Shown: in pieces, positions 22,298-31,869 of the stretch
Numbering within the stretch: position 1 is the stretch's first letter
Layout of the letters: each line of letters starts with the position of its first letter
Assembly: GCA_963576765.1 (NCBI GenBank)
Contig: OY755207.1
Location: forward strand, 22,946,760 to 23,010,759
Length of the DNA stretch: 64,000 nucleotides
Direction: 5' to 3'
Origin: Draba incana
Taxonomy: Eukaryota; Streptophyta; Magnoliopsida; Brassicales; Brassicaceae
Notes under the pieces: model-generated
Database searches by the model: none
Seen by the model: the letters and a program-made list of their open reading frames with translations, nothing else
Told to the model about the DNA's origin: nothing
Program-made: the position numbers and the translations under genes

Positions 22298-25200
22298 TCA
22301 GACTTCGGGTGCATCATCCAAGGGTACCATGTGTCCCCCCGGAATTTTGGCTTCCGCCCAGTAATGCTTCACCCTTTGGCCATTTACCGTGAACTCTTTT
22401 CCATCATTTGCGATTAACACCACAGCTCCATGTGGCCTAACCTCCTTTATCGTGAAAGGACCTGACCATCGAGAACGCAATTTACCAGGAAAAAGTTGTA
22501 AACGCGAGTTGTATAGCAATACCTGGTCGTTGGGCTCGAAGCTCCTGGAGATTATCTTCTTGTCATGGTACGCCTTTGTCCTTTCCTTGTACAGCTTGGA
22601 GTTCTCGTAGGCATGAAGTCGAATCTCATCCAGTTCGTTCAACTGAATCAATCTCCGTTCCGCGGCGGGCTTGATGTTGAAATTGAAATGCTTTACCGCC
22701 CACGCTGCCTTATGCTCGAGTTCCACCGGTAGATGACATGCTTTTCCATAAAGCAGATGGAAAGGAGTGATCCCTAAAGGAGTCTTGTAAGCAGTCCTAT
22801 AAGCCCAGAGCGCATCGTCTAGCTTTGTAGACCAATCCTTCCTCGTGACACTTACCGTCTTTTCAAGGATTTCCTTGATCTGCCTATTCGACACTTCCAC
22901 TTGACCACTCGTCTGTGGGTGATAAGGACTCGCCACGCGATGGTGAACACCGTATTTCTCTAAGAGTTTAGAGAATATCTTGTTTATGAAATGCGTTCCA
23001 CCATCACTAATGACTACCCGTGGCACTCCGAATCTCGGGAAGATGATGGTCTTAAACAACTTAATGACCACCGCAGCGTTGTTCTTCGGACTAGCAATTG
23101 CCTCCACCCATTTGGAGACATAGTCCACCGCGACTAATATGTACTCATTCCCATAAGAGGATGGGAATGGACCCATGAAATCGATGCCCCAACAATCAAA
23201 CACTTCAACCTCGAGGATGAATTTTTGCGGCATCTCATGTCGCTTGCTAATCTTTCCTCGCCTCTGGCAGGCATCACATTGCAGTATAAATGCATTTGCA
23301 TCCTTAAACATCGAGGGCCACCAGAAACCCGCTTGAAGAACCTTGGACACTGTCTTAAACGTGGCAAAGTGCCCTGCATATTCTGAACCGTGACAGTGAT
23401 AGAGCACATCTCGAATTTCGCTTTCCGCAATGCATCTCCGATAAAGCCCATCCGAACAATGCCGATATAGATATGGCTCATCCCAAAAGTACCTCCGAAG
23501 TTCTCTCATGAACTTCTTCTTCTCATAGCCCTTGAGATCATCCGGTGCAGTCTCTGCAGCAAGGTAATTGGCTATGTCACTGAACCAAGGTCTATCGCTC
23601 CCTGAGACCGCGTTCGACTCATGGATTTCTATCTGATCACCCACTGTCGATCGACATATAAGGTTTATGTCGATCGACAGTTCATGTTCTTCATTCAAGA
23701 TTTCGGACAGTGAGCTCCCTGTCGATCGACATAGAGGCTTGTCGATCGACGGCTGATGTTCTGCCCCAACACTTAGCCGATTTTCCGGTGTAGCCCTTTG
23801 AGATCCAATCTCAATGAAGTGTACACTTTCCTCTGGGAAGTAATCATCGATTGGCACACTTTCTTCTATCCTAATGCGCGAAAGGTGATCCGCTACACCA
23901 TTCTCGACTCCCTTCTTGTCCTTGACCTCGATGTCAAATTCTTGGAGAAGGAGGATCCACCTTAACAACCTCGGTTTAGCGTCTTTCTTTTGCATTAAGT
24001 ACTTCAATGCTGAATGATCCGTGTGCACTATAACCTTGGCTCCAATTAGGTAAGAGCGAAACTTCTCGAAGGCGAAAACGACGGCTAACAACTCCTTTTC
24101 AGTAGTTGCGTAGTTCCTTTGAGCCTCGTCTAGCGTTCTACTAGCATAGTAGATTGCATGAAGTTTCTTGTCCTTCTTTTGCCCTAACACTGCCCCAACC
24201 GCGTAATCACTTGCATCGCACATTACCTCGAAAGGTAAATCCCAATCGGGAGGTTGCACTATCGGGGCACTCACCAAAGCCTGTTTAATCTGTGTAAAAC
24301 CATTTAAACAATCAGCATCAAAATCAAATTTGATGTCCTTACAGAGCAATGTGGTGAGTGGTCGAGCAATCTTTGAGAAGTCCTTGATGAACCTCCTGTA
24401 GAATCCAGCATGGCCAAGGAAACTACGAATCTCTCTAACCGTAGTTGGCGGTTGAAGACTCATCATCACTTCAATCTTGGCCCGGTCCACCTCAATACCA
24501 TCCGCGGAAACTCGATGGCCAAGCACAATTCCCTCTTGCACCATGAAATGGCATTTCTCCCAATTAAGCACCAAGTGCTTCTCCACGCATCGAGCGAGCA
24601 CTTTCTCTAGGTTGTCCAAGCAATCCTTGAATGAATCACCGTGAACCGAGAAGTCATCCATGAAGACCTCCATGTATTGCTCAATCATGTCGGTGAAGAT
24701 AGAAATCATACACTGTTGAAATGTGGCTGGAGCATTACAAAGTCCAAATGGCATTCCGCGATACGCAAAAGTGCCATAAGGACATGTAAACGTAGTCTTC
24801 TCTTGGTCATCTGGATGGATGGGGATTTGGAAGAACCCAGAATATCCATCGAGGAAACAGTAGTAGGGGTGCTTTGCTAAACGCTCTAGCATCTGGTCGA
24901 TGAAGGGTAACGGGAAATGGTCCTTCCTTGTGGCCGCGTTGAGCTTCCTATAATCTATGCACATCCGATGACCAGTTACAGTCCTCATCGGAATTAGCTC
25001 ATCTTTCTCGTTCTTTACTACTGTGACACCTCCTTTCTTTGGTACCACATGCACTGGACTGATCCAAACACTATCCGAAATGGGGTAGATGATTCCAGCT
25101 TCCAGGAGTTTCAAGATCTCCTTCTTGACAACCTCTTGCAGGTTTGGGTTAAGTCTCCTTTGATGCTCAACCGATGATTTGCTCTCATCGTCAAGGTGAA

Positions 25201-25300
25201 TCCTATGCATACACATGTCCGGAGAGATACCTGCAATATCATTAAGAGAATAGCCGAGAGCTGGGCGAAATTTTCGCAGCTTGCTCAGCAGTAAGGCGAG
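22298..25300 (-). CDS. pol: E1 Pol: reverse transcriptase, RNase H, integrase
   Basis: The region continues the gag frame after the TAG; its first ATG is at 25216, giving 972 residues. RT motifs include CIDYRKLN (about 87-94), FLDGYSGF and the active site FMDDF (about 185-189). RNase H shows CDASDYAVGAVL, TEKELLAVV, HTDHSALKY and VADHLSR. Integrase has the zinc-binding HHCC set near 590-650, then GIDFMGPFP, SDGGTHF and the Glu in SGQVEVSN of the DDE core, and a C-terminal GPF-type domain. All key residues seem present. Two word pairs (23646/23669 and 23721/23741) are translated in the RNase H-integrase linker. There is no independent start near the TAG, so readthrough or a recent nonsense mutation must be considered. 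Confidence 0.93.
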   Translation of the reverse strand, partial: LALLLSKLRKFRPALGYSLNDIAGISPDMCMHRIHLDDESKSSVEHQRRLNPNLQEVVKKEILKLLEAGIIYPISDSVWISPVHVVPKKGGVTVVKNEKDELIPMRTVTGHRMCIDYRKLNAATRKDHFPLPFIDQMLERLAKHPYYCFLDGYSGFFQIPIHPDDQEKTTFTCPYGTFAYRGMPFGLCNAPATFQQCMISIFTDMIEQYMEVFMDDFSVHGDSFKDCLDNLEKVLARCVEKHLVLNWEKCHFMVQEGIVLGHRVSADGIEVDRAKIEVMMSLQPPTTVREIRSFLGHAGFYRRFIKDFSKIARPLTTLLCKDIKFDFDADCLNGFTQIKQALVSAPIVQPPDWDLPFEVMCDASDYAVGAVLGQKKDKKLHAIYYASRTLDEAQRNYATTEKELLAVVFAFEKFRSYLIGAKVIVHTDHSALKYLMQKKDAKPRLLRWILLLQEFDIEVKDKKGVENGVADHLSRIRIEESVPIDDYFPEESVHFIEIGSQRATPENRLSVGAEHQPSIDKPLCRSTGSSLSEILNEEHELSIDINLICRSTVGDQIEIHESNAVSGSDRPWFSDIANYLAAETAPDDLKGYEKKKFMRELRRYFWDEPYLYRHCSDGLYRRCIAESEIRDVLYHCHGSEYAGHFATFKTVSKVLQAGFWWPSMFKDANAFILQCDACQRRGKISKRHEMPQKFILEVEVFDCWGIDFMGPFPSSYGNEYILVAVDYVSKWVEAIASPKNNAAVVIKLFKTIIFPRFGVPRVVISDGGTHFINKIFSKLLEKYGVHHRVASPYHPQTSGQVEVSNRQIKEILEKTVSVTRKDWSTKLDDALWAYRTAYKTPLGITPFHLLYGKACHLPVELEHKAAWAVKHFNFNIKPAAERRLIQLNELDEIRLHAYENSKLYKERTKAYHDKKIISRSFEPNDQVLLYNSRLQLFPGKLRSRWSGPFTIKEVRPHGAVVLIANDGKEFTVNGQRVKHYWAEAKIPGGHMVPLDDAPEV

Positions 25301-28186
25301 CTATGGATTGTTCAAAAGAGAATTTACAATCACGGGGTAAGTAGAATTAGGTCCAAGAAAGGCGTACCTTAGCCCGGCGGGAAGTGGCTTGAGCTCGAGC
25401 TCTGGAGCTTTTTGTTCGCTCCAATCACTGATTTGTGGAGCTTTCGATGAAGTTCCCTCCCCCAGACTAGTACTAGCAACCGAGTGCTTCCTTTCCTTGC
25501 TAGCATCCATCATCCTAGCATAAACCCTCGCATCATCATCAAATTGTTCTTCCTCTTGCACAGAGTTTACCAAAGTCCTTTCCAAGGGATCAATGGGATG
25601 TGTCTCAGTGAAAACTTCCTGCGCGAGGTCGGTGAGTGTGTCAACATAGAAGGTGTGTCCGTCTATGGTAGGTCTCTTAATAAGCTTGTCCATTTCAAAC
25701 TTCATCTCGAGACCTCCCACTTTGAGGGTGATGTTTCCTCCCTTGACGTCTATCAAGGCACCAGCTGTGGCCAAGAAGGGCCTACCCAAGATAAGAGGAT
25801 CCTTGGGTTCCTCGTTGTACTGCAGGACAACAAAGTCAGTAGGAATCAAACAGTCTCCAACTTTGATTGGGACATCTTCCAATACTCCTTCTGGAATCCT
25901 TACTGACCTGTCCGCTAGGATAAGAGAAATCCTAGTGGACTGGTAATCTGTCATCCCTAGACTGACGGCAATTGAATGTGGCATGAGGTTGATGCCAGAA
26001 CCTAGATCACAGAGAGACCTCGGAAATCTATCCTTAAAGATATAACAATCCAAAACAAAGCTTCCCGGATCCGTTAGTTTCTCTGGGATCCTGTTCTGAA
26101 TTACTGCGCTTACTTGTTCAGAAATCATAGCCACTCCTTCCTCAATACCCAAGCTCTTGGTGACCATCTTCTTTACATACCGTCGTATCACAGGACTGAG
26201 TTTAACGGCTTCGACAAACGGAAGTTCCAACACTAGCTTGTCTATGATGGACTTGCATCTCGCATCCTCAAGCTCTTGCTTAGATCTCCTCTGACTCTTC
26301 GGGTAAGGTACCTTGGGTATGTACACTCTCTCCACTGGGTTATCCAACGATTTAAAAGGGGAAACCGTTCTGGGGGTTTCCTGTCGATCGACGGTTTCAG
26401 GTCCTGTCGATCGACACGGATCTGATGTTCTTGTATCGACCTGATTTTTCCCTTTGTCGATCGTCACTGGACCTTCTGCCAAAACATGGTTTGGCTGTGT
26501 CGATCGACATACAGGTGTGTCGATCGACGGATGACCTTCTGCCAAAATTTCATTCTCATTAAAATCTCCTAATTCATCAAAATTCTCTTTACCAAGTCCT
26601 TTCTTCAACTCAGGCCCTTGGATAACCTTTCCACTCCTCGTTGTGATGGCAGCAACGGAATGCTTCGGGTTAGCATCCGTTCTAGAAGGAAGGAATCCTT
26701 CTTGTCTCCTCGAGTTCTCGGCGGTTTGAGCGACTTGAGTGTCTAGTTTCCTCACATGAAGATTTATAGCCTCAATCTTTCCATTCAAATCGGTGTACAA
26801 GGCATCGATTTTGCCATTGAAGTTCACCGTCATCTTTTGTTGACCCTCCAGAATTTGCTCTAGCATCGAGTCCGTCTTGTTATCCGACGACTTAGGAGGT
26901 GGAGTTTGGTAAGAAGAAGAACCATAATTCCTAGTGAAGCTGCTCTGATAGGGTTTCCGATAATCCGTATTCTGGAATTGTGGTTTGGTGTAGCTAGGTG
27001 TGGCTTGATTTCCGGTGAATGTGGATCTTTGATTGTTCCCACCGTAGGTGTTCCCACCGTAGTTTCTGTTTCCTTGTTGGTTACCAAACCTTTGTCCCTG
27101 AAATCCGTTACCACCGACGTAGTTGCAGTCCTCTTCATTCTCTTCTTCATCTCGAATGAAGGTCTCTACTTCCTGAGCAAACTGCACTTGCTTCTTTCCC
27201 ACTAGCAAGTTATGCATCGAGTCTAGCTTGGCTTCCATCTTGGCCATATTACCTCCATCTGTGCTCTTCCCAAGCTGCTTCCTCTCGTAGTCTACGTTCT
27301 TTGTGCTACTACTCGAAGCCATGTTCTCGATGAGTTTCAACGCATCACTTGGAACGTTGGTGTTGAAGTTCCCTCTACTTGCAGAATCCAAAGACATTTG
27401 ATGTCTCCAATCGATCCCTCTGAAGAAAATTCCCAACAACTGCACATCACTAAAACCATGATGGGGACAATCTCTCTGGTAAGATTTGAATCTTATCCAG
27501 GCATCCTTAAACGCTTCAGTCGGTCCTTGTCTGAAAGTCGAGATCTTCATCCTTAGATCCTCAGACCGTGTCTCATCGAAGAAGTTGACGAGAAACGCGT
27601 TTTTCGTGTCCTCCCAAGTAGTTAAAGAACCCGGGGCTAACTGCTTTAGCCAGTAAGCTGCTTCTCCACTAAGAGAATACGGGAAGAGCTTGCAGAAAAG
27701 GTAATCTTCAGGAACCCCAATTGCTTTGATGCTGGACGCTAAGTCCTCAAACATCTCGATATGGTCCATAGGGTGTTCTGAAGGAAGGCCATGGAACGGG
27801 TGTTGAGCTACCAAAGAGAAGTAGGCCGGCTTTAGCTCGAAGTCATTCCTTGGGAAGGAAGGAGGTCTAATAGCGGCTCTATTGGTGTAGAACTCCTGAG
27901 GCCTATAGTGCTCTCTCAATGTTCGCTCATGCCCAGCTGGCTCGTCTTGTTGTTGCTCTGGTTGTTGCTCCTCTTCGATCACGGTTCCATCGTCCTCAAT
28001 GCGCTGGCCCTCAGCGTTATACTTTCGTCCTTGATGGTCCGTGATAGCTCCATCTGCACCGCGTAGCAAGATTACTCTGTTGTTCATCATCTTGGCCGCT
28101 CTCGTTGCTCGCTCTAACTTTCCAATCTCAGGAATGAGATCAACTAGCTCTTCGTTTCGATTGCTCCTGGTTACACGATTAGGCAT
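25301..28186 (-). CDS. gag: E1 Gag-protease polyprotein
   Basis: The start at 28186 (MPNRVTRSN) is chosen because it follows a conserved GTGTTTCAG acceptor-like motif. The frame is open a few codons further upstream. The retrotransposon Gag domain covers about residues 130-280 (HPMDHIEMFEDL, then KLFPYSLSGEAAYWL and RDCPHHGF). A Gly/Asn-rich region follows. The aspartic protease is near 725-830, with active-site motif CDLGSG (DLG instead of DTG) and PLILGRPFLAT. Between them are two pairs of GTCGATCGAC words translated in-frame (26383/26406 and 26499/26519). The frame ends at TAG 25301-25303, and pol continues in the same frame after it. Confidence 0.92.
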   Translation of the reverse strand: MPNRVTRSNRNEELVDLIPEIGKLERATRAAKMMNNRVILLRGADGAITDHQGRKYNAEGQRIEDDGTVIEEEQQPEQQQDEPAGHERTLREHYRPQEFYTNRAAIRPPSFPRNDFELKPAYFSLVAQHPFHGLPSEHPMDHIEMFEDLASSIKAIGVPEDYLFCKLFPYSLSGEAAYWLKQLAPGSLTTWEDTKNAFLVNFFDETRSEDLRMKISTFRQGPTEAFKDAWIRFKSYQRDCPHHGFSDVQLLGIFFRGIDWRHQMSLDSASRGNFNTNVPSDALKLIENMASSSSTKNVDYERKQLGKSTDGGNMAKMEAKLDSMHNLLVGKKQVQFAQEVETFIRDEEENEEDCNYVGGNGFQGQRFGNQQGNRNYGGNTYGGNNQRSTFTGNQATPSYTKPQFQNTDYRKPYQSSFTRNYGSSSYQTPPPKSSDNKTDSMLEQILEGQQKMTVNFNGKIDALYTDLNGKIEAINLHVRKLDTQVAQTAENSRRQEGFLPSRTDANPKHSVAAITTRSGKVIQGPELKKGLGKENFDELGDFNENEILAEGHPSIDTPVCRSTQPNHVLAEGPVTIDKGKNQVDTRTSDPCRSTGPETVDRQETPRTVSPFKSLDNPVERVYIPKVPYPKSQRRSKQELEDARCKSIIDKLVLELPFVEAVKLSPVIRRYVKKMVTKSLGIEEGVAMISEQVSAVIQNRIPEKLTDPGSFVLDCYIFKDRFPRSLCDLGSGINLMPHSIAVSLGMTDYQSTRISLILADRSVRIPEGVLEDVPIKVGDCLIPTDFVVLQYNEEPKDPLILGRPFLATAGALIDVKGGNITLKVGGLEMKFEMDKLIKRPTIDGHTFYVDTLTDLAQEVFTETHPIDPLERTLVNSVQEEEQFDDDARVYARMMDASKERKHSVASTSLGEGTSSKAPQISDWSEQKAPELELKPLPAGLRYAFLGPNSTYPVIVNSLLNNP

Positions 28187-28294
28187 ACACCTGAAACACA
28201 CAAACACAAAGAGAAAAGAGCAAGTTACGTATCAAAATAAAAATAAAAGACTTAGACAAAATCTTAGTAACTTGAATTGAATGGTAAATTCAAC

Positions 28295-28312
28295 TCCCCG
28301 GCAACGGCGCCA
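28295..28312 (-). promoter_or_regulatory. E1 primer binding site (tRNA-Asp type)
   Basis: The minus strand reads TGGCGCCGTTGCCGGGGA a few bases inside the 5' LTR. This is complementary to the 3' end of plant tRNA-Asp, the primer reported for Athila elements. E2 has the identical 18-mer at 45685-45702. Confidence 0.85.
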
Positions 28313-28317
28313 AAATT

Positions 28318-29498
28318 TGATGCGGGCTCAAATTCACCCTAGAACCACTCTCTCAAACAAAGAGATCATAGTAGTACTTAAGGATCGTATCCACAGGGAG
28401 TTGGAATACACAATCAATCCTAGTATTCAGATTTTGCTAAGTAAAACGATTGTAAGCATGAAAGCAGTTATAAAACAAGTAAACGAAAGACGGGTTGATT
28501 AAGTACTCAAAGAGATGGAAGCTAGGTCATGGAAATTCTTTAGGTAATGATTCGAAATCAATATATAGCAATTGTCAAGGTTCAATTAAGTGCCGTTCTA
28601 GAACTCAAGCACGAAAATATAGCCAGCTAACTGTCGTTACGAGGGCTATCTATCTTTAGAACCTTGAATCCCAAATTTCTTTGCGAATTCGTCGAATCTA
28701 AACAAGCATTTAGTACGAGCTCGATAAGTTCACAAAGTCCCTAAACCAAATTTCTTTGCGAATAAGTAACTTTGCCCATTTAAACTAGTTTTGGTTATTA
28801 ATCCCACTGTCGTGGCTAATCAACAATCCTAAGATCAAGATTCGAGATGATCAAGCAAGAATCAAGCATTAATAACAGTTTAAATGAAGAACCTACGGAT
28901 AAACCTTAACAAATATGCAATTTCAATGATTTCTAGTCATAACCCAAGAAATCCCCAAAACCTAACAAGTGATTTACTCAGAAATAGATGATGAAATCAT
29001 ATTAACTGAATAAGATTGCATTAAAAAGTAAGAGTAGATGATACAAAAGGGTTTGAAGTCTTTGGATCTCAAGAACATGTAGATCTTCTCAAAGTTTCTC
29101 CAAAAATATCTTTTTCTCTCTCTACCTCCTTTGATAAAACAGTCCCCCTTGGAATAAAAACGTGTAAAGAGTATTTATACAAGTGGTAAAATTAGGTTTA
29201 CAGAGCGCCTGTCGATCGACACAAACAGATGAGCTTCTGTGGATATTTTCTTCGTCTTTAAAAACCTCTGTCGATCGACAATGTATAAACTATGTCGATC
29301 GACAGGGACCTTTTAAAGGTCTCGAATCCACTTGTATCTCTTCCGCTCCAAAATGGTCCAAAATGCTTCAAATGTTACCATTAAGCTCCAAATGACCATT
29401 TCCTGGAAAACACTACAAAAGACACAAAAATACCAAAAATACTAATACAAAACCCGCTTATATCATGGTTAAAATCGGGTAAAAACCATGATATATCA
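28318..29498 (-). repeat. E1 5' LTR (right copy)
   Basis: Same sequence as the left copy with about four substitutions and loss of 15 bp. The lost bases remove the second word of the first pair, so three words remain. The minus-strand TATAAATA is at 29172-29179. Transcription would run leftward toward gag. Confidence 0.95.
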
Positions 29499-30171
29499 GG
29501 TTCCTCTGGCCTTGGAAAGTTGTTGTGGGATTAAGAATACTCATTTTGCTCCATTATGCTTCCCTTTTAATTATTGTACCTAAATGACTCTTAAAAACCA
29601 AATATATGAGAAAACTACCTCTTTTGATTGAAAAGCTTATTATATAGTATAGAAAATAAATAAAAAGGGATAGTAAAAGTGGTAAAATACCATGTATATC
29701 AGGTTCCCTGTCCAAATCATAGTCGTTCCAGCCTTGTTGAGCCTGCGTTCTTCGTGTTTCATCGCCGTTTCGATCCTATATCGCGAGGTGAGTGCGTGGT
29801 CGCGGGTTTCTCATGGAATTTTTGATTATGTGAATGAATTGTGTTAATTAGCATTTCTGTGTGTTGTTTATTGATGGATTGATGTTTATTGATGAGTTAA
29901 GATCGTATTGTGTTTGTTGTGATGACCGTTGAAGCCTTGGATCGAGTCGTGTGAGGATAGACTCGGATCATGGGTTCTGCATTGAGGTGTCGAACGACAC
30001 CTGAACCTGAATTATTAAATTGTGATTTATTGTATAATCTGAATTTGAATCGATGGTTAAACTGTTATTAATTGACATTGTATGCTATTTTTAACCCATT
30101 AGCGGGATGACCGCTCCACTGAGTATTTATGATAATACTCACGCAATTCCCAGTTTCTTTTGAGTTGCAGT

Positions 30172-31693
30172 TGATATACTCTATATTTTACCTATTTTAC
30201 TATCTATTTTAAAGTATTTTCAAAGCATTTCAATAAGGTTTTACACCAAAGAGGTAGTTTTTCCTCGTATTTCTAGTTTTAGGTTGTTAACAGGGAAAAT
30301 CATCTAAAAGGAGAACAAAGCACCTAAATTGGTGTATTCCTAGCTACAACAAGTTTATCATGCCAAAGACTTAGTCCAAGCCATGAATTTCACAAGATAT
30401 CTACTTGGAAATCAGTGAATGAAGGCTACATTTCTGCTACGGACGGACAACCAAATCTACTTGGAAATCAGTCAATGAAGGCTATATTTTAAGATCTTTG
30501 AGTCAGCTTTCTAATGAAGTTGGATTTATCACGATTGGAGCTGTAAGCCGGAAGATACATTGGATTTAGTGAAGACATGTCCTACTGCCTCGAAGATGAA
30601 GAAGGTGCAGAATGAAGTCAGACTTTGATGGACCTTAAGGCCGAAGTTGGTGACCATTATCAGCCCAATGTGGAGTGTTTTCAAGCCCATACACGATTCC
30701 ATACTCATGTGGCCGACCTTGATACCTAGAGAGCAGCAGAAAGACGGTTTTGCCCCTGAAGAACCCTAGAAGACCCTAGCACTATAAATACTTCTTTTTA
30801 GCCTCTTGTTTTAGGGTGTGCCGAAATTATAAACAATTTTACCTATAGAGAACAGCAGCCACGCCTCCATTGGAGGAGCTTGAAGATAGATCTAAGGAAT
30901 TAGGAGCTTTGGTGGATGATCTCGCTTTGTACCTCGCTATAGAGAAGAATCTTCTTATCCCTACTCTTTTAATAAAGTTTATCATCATGTTTTCTTTAAT
31001 CTCTTGCTGCTTTTCGTGCACCATGTCCGAGTAGTTCATTATTCAGGTTTTAGGTATTCAATGAGTATCATAATTCGATGATTGGTTGATGATTGTCTAG
31101 GGAAATTATAGTATCTTCATCTTTACTTGTACTCAATGCTTAGTTGCTTTACTACGCATTTAGCGGCTTGAACTTAGGATTTTATAGATTCCAAAAGCTT
31201 TTATATTATCCGAAACTAGTATTTGATGAGCCAAGCGTCTTAACAACCTAACCCGTTAGTTAAGGAGTTCGGTGGACAATATTATAACCCATACTTTTAT
31301 TGCGTGTTTTCTCCTTGTAATAACCGTGCGAAAGTCGAGTCTATTAGGGAGAATTAACATAGTGACCGGAGCCACGAAAGTGGAATGGTTATACAACAGT
31401 GTTATGAGTCCTAGATGGCGCGTATATCCCAAGTCCCTAGATTAAATCAATCATCATCATTGCATGATTCTCTGTGAATTGCCTAAGTCCTAACGCTTTT
31501 TATCTTATTGTTTTTGACCTTATTCACAATCACCCAAACGACTTTATTTTGTTCTAGCTTTATTTTAATCTTTATAGTTCGTAGTGTTGTTAACAAGTCC
31601 TCGTGGATTCGATCCCTTATCTATACTAATTGTGATTGCTGTGCACTTGCAGGTAGTTGGATTAAGTGGTAAAACTTAAATCCCACACAATCA
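30172..31693 (+). repeat. E5 5' LTR
   Basis: TGATATACTC to CACAATCA. TATAAATA at 30783-30790 is the likely core promoter. No GTCGATCGAC-type palindromes are present. Relative to the 3' LTR it has scattered substitutions and a rearranged segment around 30395-30495. Confidence 0.88.
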
Positions 31694-31869
31694 AGTTTTT
31701 TGCGCCGTTGCCAGGGACTTGGAAGAATATCACCTCCGAATTTTTGATTAAAATCCAGTCTAGAACGCTTTTAATTTTCAGTTTTTCTTTATTTTTCCTT
31801 TTAATTTCTTTTATTTTAAATTTCTAACGCTTTGTTTCCTCGTTCTTTCTACGTGTGTTTCAGGAGTTT

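Larger units (their letters stand above)
17324..29498 (-). mobile_element. E1: full-length Athila-like LTR retrotransposon
   Basis: The element is 12,175 bp, bracketed by GGTTC (17319-17323 and 29499-29503), with LTRs of 1196 and 1181 bp. Read on the minus strand it has 5' LTR, tRNA-Asp-like primer site, gag-protease, RT-RNase H-integrase, a 793-bp putative intron, an ATHILA-family ORF, an internal purine tract, a final purine tract AGTCTGGGGGAGT, and 3' LTR. The LTRs differ by about four substitutions and one 15-bp deletion, so it inserted recently. Apart from one TAG between gag and pol it appears intact. Confidence 0.95.
15946..29701 (-). mobile_element. E4: solo Athila-like LTR (about 1.58 kb) interrupted by E1
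   Basis: The pieces 15946-17323 and 29504-29701 form one LTR. On the minus strand it begins TGATATACATGG and ends CGCGCCATCA. Its interior resembles the E5 LTR: shared phrases include the region around GTTAGTTAGGGAG and the segment with CCACTTTCGTGGCTCCG. No internal domain is attached, so it is a solo LTR. The two sides of the E3 LTR fit together with only GG in common, so the usual 5-bp duplication is not visible. A GC-rich stretch at 16950-17045 has repeated CACCGGACA / GTGTCCGG words. TATATATA near 16856 is a likely promoter. Confidence 0.7.

Noticed and set aside
18217..26530. CRISPR-like array made of repeated palindromes
   Set aside because: The words are only 10-12 bp, come in pairs scattered over 8 kb of a plant retrotransposon, and lie in ORFs; there is no regular spacer series and no cas gene.
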